From contig NZ_CP042176.1 in NCBI RefSeq assembly GCF_005937885.2, forward strand, positions 6,691,501 through 6,755,500: a stretch of DNA of 64,000 nucleotides, given 5' to 3'. Positions 17,813 through 27,900 of this stretch are shown here, piece after piece. This stretch comes from Bradyrhizobium sp. KBS0727. GTDB lineage: Bacteria > Pseudomonadota > Alphaproteobacteria > Rhizobiales > Xanthobacteraceae. A model generated the notes under the pieces. It worked only from the letters and a program-made list of their open reading frames with translations, had not been told where the DNA came from and searched no databases. Position 1 is the stretch's first letter; each line of letters begins with the position of its first letter. Both the position numbers and the translations under genes were made by a program.

Positions 17813-18280
17813 CTTTCCGGGGTTCGACAGCGAGAGGGAGAGAGTCGGTCAATTCCTGGTCCTACCACCAGGAACAACGTGGACGATTTCTGAAACATTG
17901 TTTAATGGCGCTATTGACGTTGCGAGCGTAGATCACGTTCAGAACAGCCACGCCTGTCCCCCGAGGCGATATCATGCGGCTGTCGAGTGGACGGCGCGCG
18001 CCGCGCTTCATGCCCCCTCAAGGCGGGTGTGCGCCGTCCAATTTTTTGCGAGGGATGAAATCCCGGCCTACTTTCAGCACCCCTCGACCAATTGCGAGCG
18101 CGCCTGTTCGCTTTGGCGAGGTGGGCATTCAACGGTTGATTGAAAGAGAATTTAGTAGAGACGAAGAACAGCCATTCCCATCTCCAGTCCATCGCGACGT
18201 TGGCGTTTACCTTGCTGAGACCCGCCAACGTCTGACAAGGCCCTGTGGCGGGAAGTCCGCCCATCCAAATGGAGAATGTT
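17813..18280. other. spacer without a convincing gene
   Basis: A frame is open from 17763 to 18143 but shows no start signals, domain or signal peptide. I see nothing else here up to the ribosome binding site of the Gly-rich gene. Confidence 0.4.
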
Positions 18281-18709
18281 ATGCGAGGACGAGCGATGAT
18301 GATTTTGGCAAGTGCACTGCTTGCCGGCAGCCTTATTGCCACGGGTGCACAAGCCCGCGGTGGCGGCGGTGGCGGCGGCGGCGGTGGTGGCGGTGGTGGC
18401 CATATGGGTGGCGGTGGCGGTGGCGGTGGCCACATGGGCGGCGGTGGCGGTGGCCACATGGGCGGATTTGGCGGCGCCCACATGGGCGGATTTGGCGGTG
18501 ATCACATCGGATCTATGGGCGGTGATCACATCGGAGGCCTCGGCGGAGGCCACGTCGGCGGCCTTGGTGCCGGCCACATGGCCCGCATGGAGCACGATCA
18601 CTTTGGCGCTGGGCGGCGTCATTTCGGCGGCTACTACGACTACGGCCTCGATTGCCCCTATAACCCGAATTACACGTCAAGCACCTGGCCGTATACCTGC
18701 ACCTACTGA
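18281..18709 (+). CDS. Gly/His/Met-rich secreted protein
   Basis: ATG 18281 follows GGAG and starts a signal peptide (MMILASALLAGSLIATGAQA, cut near residue 25). Residues about 26-105 are Gly-rich runs spaced by HM, HI or HV (GGHMGG, GGDHIGS, GGHVGG), giving about ten His residues in regular spacing; the C-terminal 40 residues hold DHFGAGRRHF and two cysteines in DCPYNPN and YTCTY. The regular Gly-His-Met units could bind copper or another soft metal, or form an extracellular matrix; this is inference. A strong hairpin follows. Confidence 0.85.
   Translation: MRGRAMMILASALLAGSLIATGAQARGGGGGGGGGGGGGGHMGGGGGGGGHMGGGGGGHMGGFGGAHMGGFGGDHIGSMGGDHIGGLGGGHVGGLGAGHMARMEHDHFGAGRRHFGGYYDYGLDCPYNPNYTSSTWPYTCTY
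18358..18570 (+). repeat. short degenerate Gly-codon repeats
   Basis: Tandem GGTGGC-type hexamers interrupted by CACATG or CACATC units encode the Gly-His-Met segments of the secreted protein. Unequal exchange within this stretch would change the repeat number. Confidence 0.75.
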
Positions 18710-18723
18710 ATGCAAGCTGATCC

Positions 18724-18747
18724 GGAAGCCGCCGACAGGCGGCTTCC
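18724..18747 (+). terminator. hairpin after the Gly-rich gene
   Basis: GGAAGCCGCC (18724-18733), loop GACA, GGCGGCTTCC (18738-18747): perfect 10-bp stem, followed by only a weak T-run. Confidence 0.65.
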
Positions 18748-18883
18748 GCCGTCTTATGGGTTCGCCTAGAGAAAATGGCGACGGCAGAACGCCAGCTCTA
18801 CCGGGCGAGCCAACTTACGAGAGGTGGGTTCGAGGCGTTATCGTTGATGTCGTGACTGTCGCTATTCACTAACGAGCCCGCGC

Positions 18884-18919
18884 TTGAATTCGAATTTAAT
18901 GTCCTAAACCTCATTTTAA
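18884..18919 (+). promoter_or_regulatory. tandem palindromic sites upstream of rpoH
   Basis: Distal TTGAATTCGAATTTAATG and proximal CTAAACCTCATTTTAATGGC, exactly 20 bases apart. CCTATC at position 26 of the proximal copy (18940-18945) would start transcription about 55 bases before ATG 19007. Confidence 0.75.
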
Positions 18920-19006
18920 TGGCTCCCCCGCGCGCTGCGCCTATCCTTCAGTAATCCGCTCGAGTTTCGAACGGCGGACGCCAACTTTCACAGCGGAGCG
19001 ACTGAA

Positions 19007-19939
19007 ATGGGCATTGAAGGACAATTCGCGGGCCTCGCAGCTCGAACACGGTACGCACCAGCGTTTGTCGGAAACGGACCCGGCAAGGGTTATCTCTGCG
19101 ATATCCGGCGCTTCAAGATGCTCGAAAGAGACCAGGAGTACAACCTCGCCAAACGTTGGCGCGAGCACAACGACCGCGATGCCGCCGATCAGCTCGTTAC
19201 GAGCCATCTGCGTCTCGCTGCCAAAGTCGCCATGGCCTACCGCGGTTACGGTCTTCCCGTTTCGGAAATCATCTCCGAAGGCAACGTCGGCCTGATGCAG
19301 GCCGTCAATCGCTTTGAACCGGAAATGGGCTTTCGCTTTTCTACCTACGCGATCTGGTGGATCAGGGCGTCCATCCAGGATTACATCCTGCGTTCGTGGT
19401 CACTGGTGAAGATCGGTACGACTGCGAACCAGAAGAAGCTCTTCTTCAAATTGCGTTCAGCAAAAAGCAAGATTGCCGCATTCGAAGGCGGCGACCTGCA
19501 TCCCGATCATGTCGCCTCGATCGCAAAGAACCTCGATGTCTCGAGCCAGGATGTCGTCGATATGAATCGACGCCTTGGCGGCGACAAATCGATCAATGTG
19601 CCGCTTCACGAGGACGGCGAGACCGGCGAATGGCAGGACCATCTCGTCGACCAGTCCCCGTCGCCGGAAGCCATCGTCGTCGAGCAGGACGAGAAGGACC
19701 ATCAGCACAGGGCACTGACCGCCGCGATCGATGTCCTGGACCATCGCGAACGTCGGATCTTCGAGGCCCGCCATCTGGTCGACGAGCCACTGACCCTCGA
19801 GGACCTCGCCGCACAATTCAACGTATCGCGTGAGCGGATCCGGCAGATCGAGGCGCGCGCGTTCGAAAAAGTACGAAAAGCAGCCAGGAACCTCGCCGCA
19901 AGCGCGTCGGTGATGATGCAGCAGGCCTGGCGTGCCTGA
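19007..19939 (+). CDS. rpoH: RNA polymerase sigma factor of the RpoH (sigma-32) type
   Basis: A 310-residue group-3 sigma factor. Region 2 (LVTSHLRLAAKVAMAYRGYG, FSTYAIWWIRASIQDYI) and region 4.2 (LEDLAAQFNVSRERIRQIEARAFEKV) are complete, and QKKLFFKLR (142-150) is the RpoH box that separates heat-shock sigma factors from others. Alphaproteobacteria often carry several rpoH copies with roles in heat, oxidative or envelope stress. The N-terminal 35 residues are less conserved, and a later start is possible. With two regulatory palindromes in front, the gene belongs to the same putative regulon as many surrounding genes and could be either a target or a driver. Confidence 0.93.
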   Translation: MGIEGQFAGLAARTRYAPAFVGNGPGKGYLCDIRRFKMLERDQEYNLAKRWREHNDRDAADQLVTSHLRLAAKVAMAYRGYGLPVSEIISEGNVGLMQAVNRFEPEMGFRFSTYAIWWIRASIQDYILRSWSLVKIGTTANQKKLFFKLRSAKSKIAAFEGGDLHPDHVASIAKNLDVSSQDVVDMNRRLGGDKSINVPLHEDGETGEWQDHLVDQSPSPEAIVVEQDEKDHQHRALTAAIDVLDHRERRIFEARHLVDEPLTLEDLAAQFNVSRERIRQIEARAFEKVRKAARNLAASASVMMQQAWRA

Positions 19940-20126
19940 ACGGAGAGCCGATCAGCAGATCGCATTCAAAACGATTTAGGTTGTTGAGCCCTGGTTTGGC
20001 CCGCATAAACCGAACGCATGGTGCGTCATGCGACGTGGGCCTCTTCCACCAATCTGAATTCATGCGCTCCGCCGGCGCTTTCCCGGCGACCGGCCTGTTT
20101 GTGGTATTCGCCATCGAGTTTCGGCT

Positions 20127-22463
20127 CTATTCATTGGCGGCCTGAACCAATCGGCGGAGCACCTCATGGCTTGGCGAAGCGCGAAGCAGAACCGGTGTCG
20201 ACTTGTAGGAAGGGGTTCCGGATTCGGCGTCGTAATGATCGAGCGCAACCAGGACATTCGCTTCCGGATAGTACGCCGCGATCGAGCCCTGCGCGATATT
20301 GTAGGCGACCGCCGTCAGGTTGCGCATAACGCGCTCGCCTGGTGACGATCCCACATCGGACACGACGCTAACATCGACCAGGTCTCCGTGCTTCAACCCG
20401 CGGCTGGCGAGATCCCGCTCATTGACGAACACGACGTCACGGCGCCCGGTAATGCCTCGGTAGCGGTCATTCAGGCCATAGATCGTCGTGTTATATTGAT
20501 CATGACTCCTGATCGTCGTGAGCGTCAGGGCTGCTGGATTCGCCACACGCGGATCCTCATCGAGCCCGGGGTAAACGAAGAAATTTGCCTTCCTGGTCGG
20601 TGTCAGCCACTCTCGTTCTGATGCAGCAACATACAGCCGAAATCCACCTGGCTGTTTGATGCGAGCATTGAAGTCGGCGAACTCCGGGAAGACCGCTTCA
20701 ATGCAATCACGAATCTTTCCGTAATCGGAAACCAGGTTCGCCCATCCGACCCGGGTTTCCGGTAACGTGGCCACCGCCACCCCGGCGATGATTGCTGGTT
20801 CCGACCTGAGATGCTCGGACGCGGGCTTGAGTCCGCCACGAGAGGCGTGGACCATCGACATTGAATCTTCCACCGTGACCGACTGGGGACCCGTCGCCTG
20901 AACATCAAGCTCGGTGCGTCCCAGGCAGGGAAGGATGAAGGACTGCTTCGCGAGCAGCAAATGGGAGCGATTGAGCTTGGTGGCGATATGCACCGCGAGA
21001 TCGAGGTTCCTCATCGCCTTGAACGTGACTTCCGAATCGGACATTGCAACTGCAAGATTGCCGCCAAGACAGACCAACGCCTTCGAACGTCCGTCCCGGA
21101 TCGCTTCGACAGCCTTGATCGCGTTGTGGCCCCTGTTGCGGGGCGGGTCGAATCCGAACACGCGGGCTATTCCGTCCAGCAGTTCGTCACTCGGAACCTC
21201 CGTAATGCCGACCGTGCGGTCTCCCTGCACATTCGAGTGACCGCGCAACGGAGAAATGCCGGCGCCCTTTCGTCCGATATTGCCGCGAAGCATCAGCAGG
21301 TTGGCGATCTGCTGAACATTGCCTGTACCGTGGCGATGCTGGGTGATGCCCATACCGTAATTGATAATGACCCGCTCCGCCTTGGCGTAAATATTGCCGA
21401 CGAACTCGATATCCAAACGCGACAAACCCGAAGCCGCTTCGATCGCGTCCCACGAGGTCGCATCCAGATCGGCCAGCAGTTCGTCAATTCCGGCAGTATG
21501 ATTCTCGATGAAGCCACGATCGAGAACACCTCGACCGCCATCGGCAACGCTTTTCGCATCGAGCGCCAACAGGGTCTTCATGATTCCCTTCAGCAAAGCG
21601 ATATCGCCACCCACTTTCACCTGATAGTAGGTCGAGGCAATTGGCGTCGAGCCAAGCGTCAGCATCTCGGCGGGGTGCTGCGGTGATGTGAACCGCTCCA
21701 GGCCACGCTCGCGCAGCGGGTTGAAGACGATAATCGGCACTCCCCGCTTTGCGACTTCACGCAGGGTCGTCAGCATACGAGGGTGATTGGTCCCTGGATT
21801 ATGGCCGATGCAAAAGAGCGCGTCGCAGTGATCGAAATCCTCCAGGGTCACGGTTCCTTTGCCGACACCGATCGACTCGGGCAGGCCGACGCTCGTCGCC
21901 TCGTGACACATGTTCGAGCAATCGGGAAAGTTGTTGGTTCCGTATTCCCGCACAAACAGCTGATAGAGAAAAGCCGCCTCATTGGACGCCCTGCCGGACG
22001 TGTAGAACTCCGCCATATCGGGGTGCGGTAACGCTCGGAGCGTGGCGCCAATCCTGGCGAGCGCCTCGTCCCACGAGATTGGGAGGTATCGATCGGTGGC
22101 TCGGTCGTAGGCCATCGGATGGGTCAGACGACCCTCATTCTCCAGGTCGAAGTCCGACCATTTCCAGAGTTCGCTGACTGTGTGCGCGGCAAAGAATTCC
22201 GGCGTCGTCCGTTTGGCCGTCGCTTCCCATGAGACGGCCTTGGCGCCGTTCTCACAGAACTCGAACGACGACGTATGTTTCGGATCGGGCCAGGCGCAAC
22301 CCGGGCAATCGAACCCGTGTGGCTGGTTCATGCTGAGGAGACCGCGCGTCTCCTTTACGATATCCATCTGACCACGAACGGCATCTGCGACCGCTTTCAG
22401 AGCGCCCCATCCCGCTGCGGCGCCCTCGTAATCGCCGACGCCGACGACATCGTCTTTGCTCAT
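20127..22463 (-). CDS. FdhF/YdeP-family molybdopterin oxidoreductase
   Basis: A 778-residue protein of the DMSO-reductase superfamily. FDCPGCAWPDP (51-61) near the N-terminus with Cys53, Cys56 and Cys70 typifies the YdeP branch; EYGTNNFPDCSNMCHEATSVGL, the FCIGHNPGTNHPRM dinucleotide-site segment and RGHSNVQGDRTVG follow. There is no TAT or Sec signal, so it is cytoplasmic, and no selenocysteine. Relatives are annotated as formate dehydrogenases; the E. coli member is linked to acid resistance and its substrate is unproven. FdhD for cofactor sulfuration is encoded nearby and has the same upstream site. Confidence 0.88.
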   Translation of the reverse strand: MSKDDVVGVGDYEGAAAGWGALKAVADAVRGQMDIVKETRGLLSMNQPHGFDCPGCAWPDPKHTSSFEFCENGAKAVSWEATAKRTTPEFFAAHTVSELWKWSDFDLENEGRLTHPMAYDRATDRYLPISWDEALARIGATLRALPHPDMAEFYTSGRASNEAAFLYQLFVREYGTNNFPDCSNMCHEATSVGLPESIGVGKGTVTLEDFDHCDALFCIGHNPGTNHPRMLTTLREVAKRGVPIIVFNPLRERGLERFTSPQHPAEMLTLGSTPIASTYYQVKVGGDIALLKGIMKTLLALDAKSVADGGRGVLDRGFIENHTAGIDELLADLDATSWDAIEAASGLSRLDIEFVGNIYAKAERVIINYGMGITQHRHGTGNVQQIANLLMLRGNIGRKGAGISPLRGHSNVQGDRTVGITEVPSDELLDGIARVFGFDPPRNRGHNAIKAVEAIRDGRSKALVCLGGNLAVAMSDSEVTFKAMRNLDLAVHIATKLNRSHLLLAKQSFILPCLGRTELDVQATGPQSVTVEDSMSMVHASRGGLKPASEHLRSEPAIIAGVAVATLPETRVGWANLVSDYGKIRDCIEAVFPEFADFNARIKQPGGFRLYVAASEREWLTPTRKANFFVYPGLDEDPRVANPAALTLTTIRSHDQYNTTIYGLNDRYRGITGRRDVVFVNERDLASRGLKHGDLVDVSVVSDVGSSPGERVMRNLTAVAYNIAQGSIAAYYPEANVLVALDHYDAESGTPSYKSTPVLLRASPSHEVLRRLVQAANE

Positions 22464-22572
22464 GGTGATCTCCGTAGTCGCTAACGCCCAGCCGAAAGGT
22501 ATTTCTCGTTTCGATGAATGTTTTCCGTCAGAGATAGTCCAATGACGTCGGGCGCGAACGAGCTCCGCTCAA

Positions 22573-22588
22573 CTAAAATCGAATTTAG
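22573..22588 (-). promoter_or_regulatory. CTAAA-N6-TTTAG site upstream of fdhF
   Basis: Reverse strand: CTAAATTCGATTTTAGTTGAG, about 110 bases before ATG 22463. Matches the fdhD site at 18 of 20 positions or better. Confidence 0.6.
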
Positions 22589-22662
22589 ACTTCTGAAACC
22601 GCAATTGGCTCGGCATCCCTTCATCCGTTGCGGCTAGCTGCGATTGAATCGGTGCCAAGACC

Positions 22663-22678
22663 ATAAACGCGTATTTAA
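22663..22678 (+). promoter_or_regulatory. TAAA-N6-TTTA site upstream of the Ser/Thr-rich protein and RND operon
   Basis: ATAAACGCGTATTTAATTGAAC. The next start on the plus strand is 22868, about 190 bases on, so the leader would be longer than at the other sites. Confidence 0.55.
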
Positions 22679-22867
22679 TTGAACAGCCCGCGCGGACCAA
22701 TCACCTTCCGGATCAGATCAGACCTGAGACCCGTTCTCAGCCAATCAGCCTTGTGATGTACGACCCGCGACAACCCAAATCGGACGTGGCGCTGGACAAG
22801 AAGCTTATCATCCGCCGCCGCAGACTATTCAGAAGCCTTTATTGAGCTCCTACTGAGGGATTGACCG

Positions 22868-23728
22868 ATGTCCGATAGCCTCGCACCAAGCGGGATCGCC
22901 GCAAAGCCGATCGACACAGGCGCTCGCCGCAGTCATGCGGTCGGCAAACGAAGAACGCTCATGCAATTCGCGCTGGTTGCCGCAGTCATTCCAGCGCTCT
23001 TCATCGGCAACGGCGCCATCGCGCAAGTCAGTGGAATGGCCAGCCCTACCCCTACCATCGGTGCGACCTCGCCGCTTGGCTTGGGGACGGTTTCGCCAAC
23101 CGGCATCCCCCTTGGCTCTACCGAGCTCGCATCACCTGGAATTAGTCCAGCGCCCACCACCTATTCGACGGGCGCAACTGCAATGCCGGGCAGCAGCACG
23201 ACATGCACGACCGTTGGGACTGCGCCATCCGGAATGTACGGATCGACCTCGACCTATGACGGCGGTGGAATGGCAATGGGAACTGCGACGCCGGCGACCG
23301 CGGCAACGTCGGGAATGTCAACATCGTCAGCAATGTCGACGTCGTCGGGAATATCGGCGACATCGGGAATGTCGACGACCTCGGGGACGCTCGAAACGTC
23401 GGGATTGTCGGGAATGTGCGGCTCCGGCTCGAGCAGCATTGCTTCATCGTCGACCCCAACGTCCACGTCGCCCACAACTCCGGGCGGCGGTGCCCGAACG
23501 GGAATTCCGTTGGGATCCATCGAGATCGGGAATCTTGGAGTCAGCTCCGCAGCGGCAGTACCAACGATGACGGTATCGCCGACTGTGGCTACCGTCGGAC
23601 TGACCACGTTGGTGCCAACCATGCCGACGATCACAACTCCGTCCACTGTTTCATCCCCCTCGACAAGTCTGTTCCCGTGCCTGACGGGCGGCACCGGCGG
23701 AGCGTCGAGCAATACGGGCGGCTGCTGA
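22868..23728 (+). CDS. Ser/Thr/Gly-rich low-complexity secreted protein ahead of an RND operon
   Basis: The 286-residue product has a basic start, then a signal-like helix at residues 35-55 (MQFALVAAVIPALFIGNGA, cut near AIAQ). The rest is Ser, Thr, Gly, Pro and Ala with few charges, including imperfect SGMSTSS repeats (about 145-185), three isolated Cys, and a terminal GGC. It looks disordered and exported. A protein of the same style, with signal peptide, Thr/Pro-rich body and terminal GC, is encoded in the other RND operon (57375-58361). A role in the envelope around the pump is possible but unproven. Start could be the ATG at 22961. Confidence 0.8.
   Translation: MSDSLAPSGIAAKPIDTGARRSHAVGKRRTLMQFALVAAVIPALFIGNGAIAQVSGMASPTPTIGATSPLGLGTVSPTGIPLGSTELASPGISPAPTTYSTGATAMPGSSTTCTTVGTAPSGMYGSTSTYDGGGMAMGTATPATAATSGMSTSSAMSTSSGISATSGMSTTSGTLETSGLSGMCGSGSSSIASSSTPTSTSPTTPGGGARTGIPLGSIEIGNLGVSSAAAVPTMTVSPTVATVGLTTLVPTMPTITTPSTVSSPSTSLFPCLTGGTGGASSNTGGC
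23308..23418 (+). repeat. degenerate tandem repeats inside the Ser/Thr-rich gene
   Basis: Units built on tcgggaatgtcgac recur about seven times with varied spacing and encode the SGMST/SSGIS segments. Confidence 0.65.
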
Positions 23729-23759
23729 AATAACCATTCATCCGTGAGTTGGACCGACC

Positions 23760-24947
23760 ATGAAAACGAAAGCCACCATCTCCGCTGCCGTACTGACCGC
23801 CGCCATCGCGGCCGGCGGTCTTCTGTACTTCACGCATGCTCACCCACTGGAGCCGGCCGCGGCCGCGCCCGCTCCACCTCCCGCAGTCTCGATCGTCGCC
23901 GGCGTGGTCACCCAGCATGACGTGCCGATCTATCTCAGCGGTGTCGGCACGGTGATTGCCTACAATACCGACGTCGTGCGCGCTCAGATCCAGGGGCAAA
24001 TCATCAGCATCAACTTCACCGAAGGCCAGACCGTGCATGCCGGCGACCTGCTCGCGCAGATCGATCCGCGGCCCTATCAGGCCTTGATCGATCAGTACAC
24101 CGGAAACCTCGAACGCGACCAGGCCCAACTCATCAACGCCCAGGCCAATCTCGCTCGCTACACCACATTGGGTGAGAAGGGTTGGGCCACTCCGCAATTG
24201 CTCGAGACCCAGAAGGCGCAAGTGGGACAGCTCGAGGCGGCAATCAAGGCCGATCAGGCGCTGATCGACGCCGCCAAAGTGCAGCTCAGCTTTACGCGCC
24301 TGACGTCGCCGATCGATGGCGTGGCCGGCATTCGTCAGATCGACGTCGGCAATATCATCAGTCCATCAAGCACGAACGGCCTCGTCGTCGTTACGCAGAT
24401 CGATCCGATTTCGCTGATCTTCACTCTCCCCGAGACCGTTCTGCCGCAAATTCAGCAGCAACAGCAGAATACCAAAGCTCCGCTTGCGGTTCTCGCCTAC
24501 AGCCAGGACGATACGACCCTGCTGGAGCAAGGCGCGCTCGGCCTTGTCAACAACGAGATCCTGCAGACCACGGGCTCAATCCAGCTCAAGGCGAATTTTG
24601 CCAACAAAACGCACCGGCTCTGGCCTGGCCAGCTCGTCAACGCGCGGCTGCTCGTGGATACAAGGCGCAATGGCCTGACCGTCGCTGCATCGGCTGTGCA
24701 GCAGGGTCCGAGCGGCGCCTACGTCTACGTTATCGATCCCAACAACAACACGGTCCAAAGCCAGCCTGTCAAGGTCGCGCAGATCAGCAGCGGCCAGGCC
24801 CTGATTGATTCCGGGCTCAAGGCCAATGGGCAGGTCGTGGTCGACGGACAGTACAAGCTGCAACCGGGCACGCGCGTCACGATGCTGCACGGCCAGGCAG
24901 CGCAGGAAGCGATTGCACAAAGCGCTCAGCAGGCACCCATCCCATGA
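23760..24947 (+). CDS. RND efflux membrane-fusion (periplasmic adaptor) protein, MdtA-like
   Basis: The 395-residue protein has an N-terminal membrane anchor/signal (to residue 25), two lipoyl-type halves (AQIQGQIISINFTEGQTV ... LTSPIDGVAGIRQIDVGNI), a coiled-coil hairpin of about 75 residues between them and a C-terminal barrel domain. It bridges the inner-membrane pump and an outer-membrane channel in the periplasm. No channel (TolC-type) gene is nearby. The stop overlaps the permease start by four bases (ATGA). Confidence 0.92.
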   Translation: MKTKATISAAVLTAAIAAGGLLYFTHAHPLEPAAAAPAPPPAVSIVAGVVTQHDVPIYLSGVGTVIAYNTDVVRAQIQGQIISINFTEGQTVHAGDLLAQIDPRPYQALIDQYTGNLERDQAQLINAQANLARYTTLGEKGWATPQLLETQKAQVGQLEAAIKADQALIDAAKVQLSFTRLTSPIDGVAGIRQIDVGNIISPSSTNGLVVVTQIDPISLIFTLPETVLPQIQQQQQNTKAPLAVLAYSQDDTTLLEQGALGLVNNEILQTTGSIQLKANFANKTHRLWPGQLVNARLLVDTRRNGLTVAASAVQQGPSGAYVYVIDPNNNTVQSQPVKVAQISSGQALIDSGLKANGQVVVDGQYKLQPGTRVTMLHGQAAQEAIAQSAQQAPIP

Positions 24948-27900
24948 ACATATCCGCACCGTTCATCCATCGGCCGATCGCTACCGCCCTGCTGATGGTC
25001 GGGCTGTTGGTCGGCGGCCTGGTCAGCTATCCGCTATTGCCGGTGGCGGCTCTGCCGAACGTCAATTACCCGACGCTTCAGATCACGGCCCAGTTGCCGG
25101 GCGCCGATCCGCAGACCATGGCGTCTTCGGTGGCGACGCCACTCGAATTGCAGTTCGGCGAAATCCCGGGTCTCGCCCAGATGACATCGGCGAGCGCGCT
25201 CGGCTATACCCAGATTACCCTGCAGTTCGATTTGAACCGTCAGATCGATGGGACCGTCAGCGACGCGCTGTCGGCGATCAATGCTGCGACCCCGTATTTG
25301 CCGGTGGGCATGCCGTACCCACCAACGATCCGGAAAGTCAATCCAGCCGACACGCCGATTCTGGTGCTCGGCCTGACCTCGGACACCCTGCCGCTGACCA
25401 CCGTCGACGCCTATGCAGAAAATATCCTGCTGCAAAAGATATCGCAGATATCCGGCGTCGGTCTTGTGGGTATCGGCGGTCAGCAGAAGCCCGCCGTTCG
25501 CGTGCAGCTCGACCCGCAGGCTCTGGCGGCCCGCGGCATCAACCTCGAGGATGTTCGGACGGCGCTCGGCCAAGCGAATGTCGATCTGGCGAAAGGTACA
25601 CTCAACAGCCCGCGCCAGACCTACACCCTCAACACCAACGATCAGTTGCTGAAGGCCGATGACTACGCCAATCTGGTGATCGCCTATCGCAATGGGGCGC
25701 CGGTCCGCATACGCGACGTTGGCCGCGCCGTCAGTGCGCCGGAGAATGACCTGATCGCCGGCTGGTTCAACCAGAAGCGCTCGGTCATCCTGGCGATCCA
25801 GCGTCAGCCCGGCGCCAACGTGGTCGACACGGTGAACCGCATCAAGGCAGCGATGCCGGTGCTTCAGGCCTCGATTCCGCCCGCGGTCAAGGTCAATATC
25901 ATCTCCGACCGCACCGAGACCATCCGCGCTTCGGTCAGCGACGTGCAGTTCACGTTAATGCTCACGGTCGCGCTGGTCGTGATGGTAATCTTCCTATTCC
26001 TCCGCAATTTCTGGGCCACCGTTATTCCGGCCGTCACCGTGCCGCTGTCGCTGGTCGGCACTTTCGCCGTACTCTACGAGCTCGGCTACAGTCTCGACAA
26101 TCTCTCCTTGATGGCGTTGTCGATCGCTGTCGGCTTCGTGGTCGACGACGCCGTCGTCGTGATCGAGAACATCGTGCGGCACATGGAGGAAGGCGCCTCG
26201 CCGTTCGAAGCGTCGCTGAAAGGCGCCGGCGAGATCGGTTTTACCATCGTGTCGATCACGCTATCGCTGATCGCCGTGTTCATTCCGCTGTTCCTGATGG
26301 GGGGATATGTCGGCCTCCTGTTCCGCGAGTTTGCCATTACCGTCAGTGTTGCGCTGGTGCTGTCGCTGTTGATCTCGCTGACGCTCACGCCGATGATGTG
26401 CGCCTACCTGCTCAAGCCGGAGAGCAAGGAGCACGGATGGCTCTACCGGCTTTCCGAGCGCGGCTTCGATGGCCTGCTCCACCTCTATGAGGCCGGCCTC
26501 AAGATCGTACTGCGGCACCGCTTCATCACCCTGATGACAATGCTCGGCACCATTGCGTTGACCGGATATCTGTTCGTGCTGATCCCCAAGGGTTTCTTCC
26601 CCGAACAGGATACCGGATTGATCATCGGCCTGTCCGAGGCCGCGCAGGATATCTCCTTCCAGGCGATGGCCGAGCGCCAGCAAGCCTTGCTCGACGCGGT
26701 GATGCGAGACCCCGCGGTTGCCACAGTCGGCGCGGCGGTCGGTGCGGGCGGCGGCAACACCACGGTCAATAACGGCCGCGTGTATATCGCGCTGAAGCCC
26801 CAGAGTCAGCGCGGCAGCATGGACCAGGTGCTCGCGCGGCTGCGGACCAACCTCGCCAAGATTCAGGGGATCACGCTCTATATGCAGGCCGCGCAGGACA
26901 TCACGATCGGCGGCCGCGTGTCCAAGACGATGTATCAGTACACACTGAACGACGCCGATCCCGGCGAGCTAAACCATTGGGCAGGGCTGTTCCTCGACAG
27001 GATCAAGGCCATCCCTGGCATCGCCGACGTCGCTACTGACCAGCTCAATGCCGGGCCGATGCTCGACATTACCATCAAGCGCGAAGTCGCCTCGAGCTAT
27101 GGCATCCTGCCCTATACTATCGACAACACGCTCGATGACGCTTTCGGCCAGCGCATCGTCTCGACCATGTACACGACCCTGAATCAGTATCATGTCGTCC
27201 TGGAGGTCGATCCTAAATTCCAGTATGGGCCCGAAGCGCTCAACGGCATTTACGTCAAATCATCGAGCGGTCAGCAGGTGCCGTTATCAACGCTTGTCGA
27301 CTCGGTGGTGAAGGTGGCGCCGCTCGTGGTAAATCATCAGGGCCAGTTCCCGTCGGTGACGATCTCTTTCAACCTCCTGCCAGGCACCGCGATCGGCCAG
27401 GCGGTGAGTTCCATCCAGAAGATCGAGAAAGACCTCGGCAAGCCACTCTCGCTTCAGACCAGCTTTCAGGGCAACGCCCAGGCATTCGGCGACTCGTTGT
27501 CGAGCACGCCGATCCTCATCGCCGCAGCGCTGTTCGTCATCTACATCATTCTCGGTGTGCTGTACGAGAGCCTGATTCATCCGATCACGATCATCTCGAC
27601 CTTGCCATCGGCCGGTCTCGGCGCGCTGCTGCTGCTGATGGCGGTTCACTACGATCTCAGCGTGATCGCGATCGTCGGCATCATCCTGCTCATCGGCATC
27701 GTCAAGAAGAACGGAATCATGCTGGTCGATTTTGCCCAGCACGTCGAGCATGAGCAGGGGTTGACGGCGGAAGAATCGATTTATCAGGCCTGCATCATGC
27801 GTTTCAGGCCGATCCTGATGACCACGATGGCGGCGCTGCTTGGCGGCGTTCCGATGATGCTCGGAAGCGGAGTCGGATCGGAGCTTCGCCAGCCGCTCGG

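Noticed and set aside
17763..18143. 126-residue plus-strand frame upstream of the Gly-rich gene
   Set aside because: No ribosome binding site, no signal peptide, no recognisable domain, and it contains the fdhD regulatory site at its start.
19964..19980. TTCA-N6-TTTA sequence after rpoH as another regulatory site
   Set aside because: It lies between convergent gene ends with no start codon downstream on either strand, and the left arm is poor.
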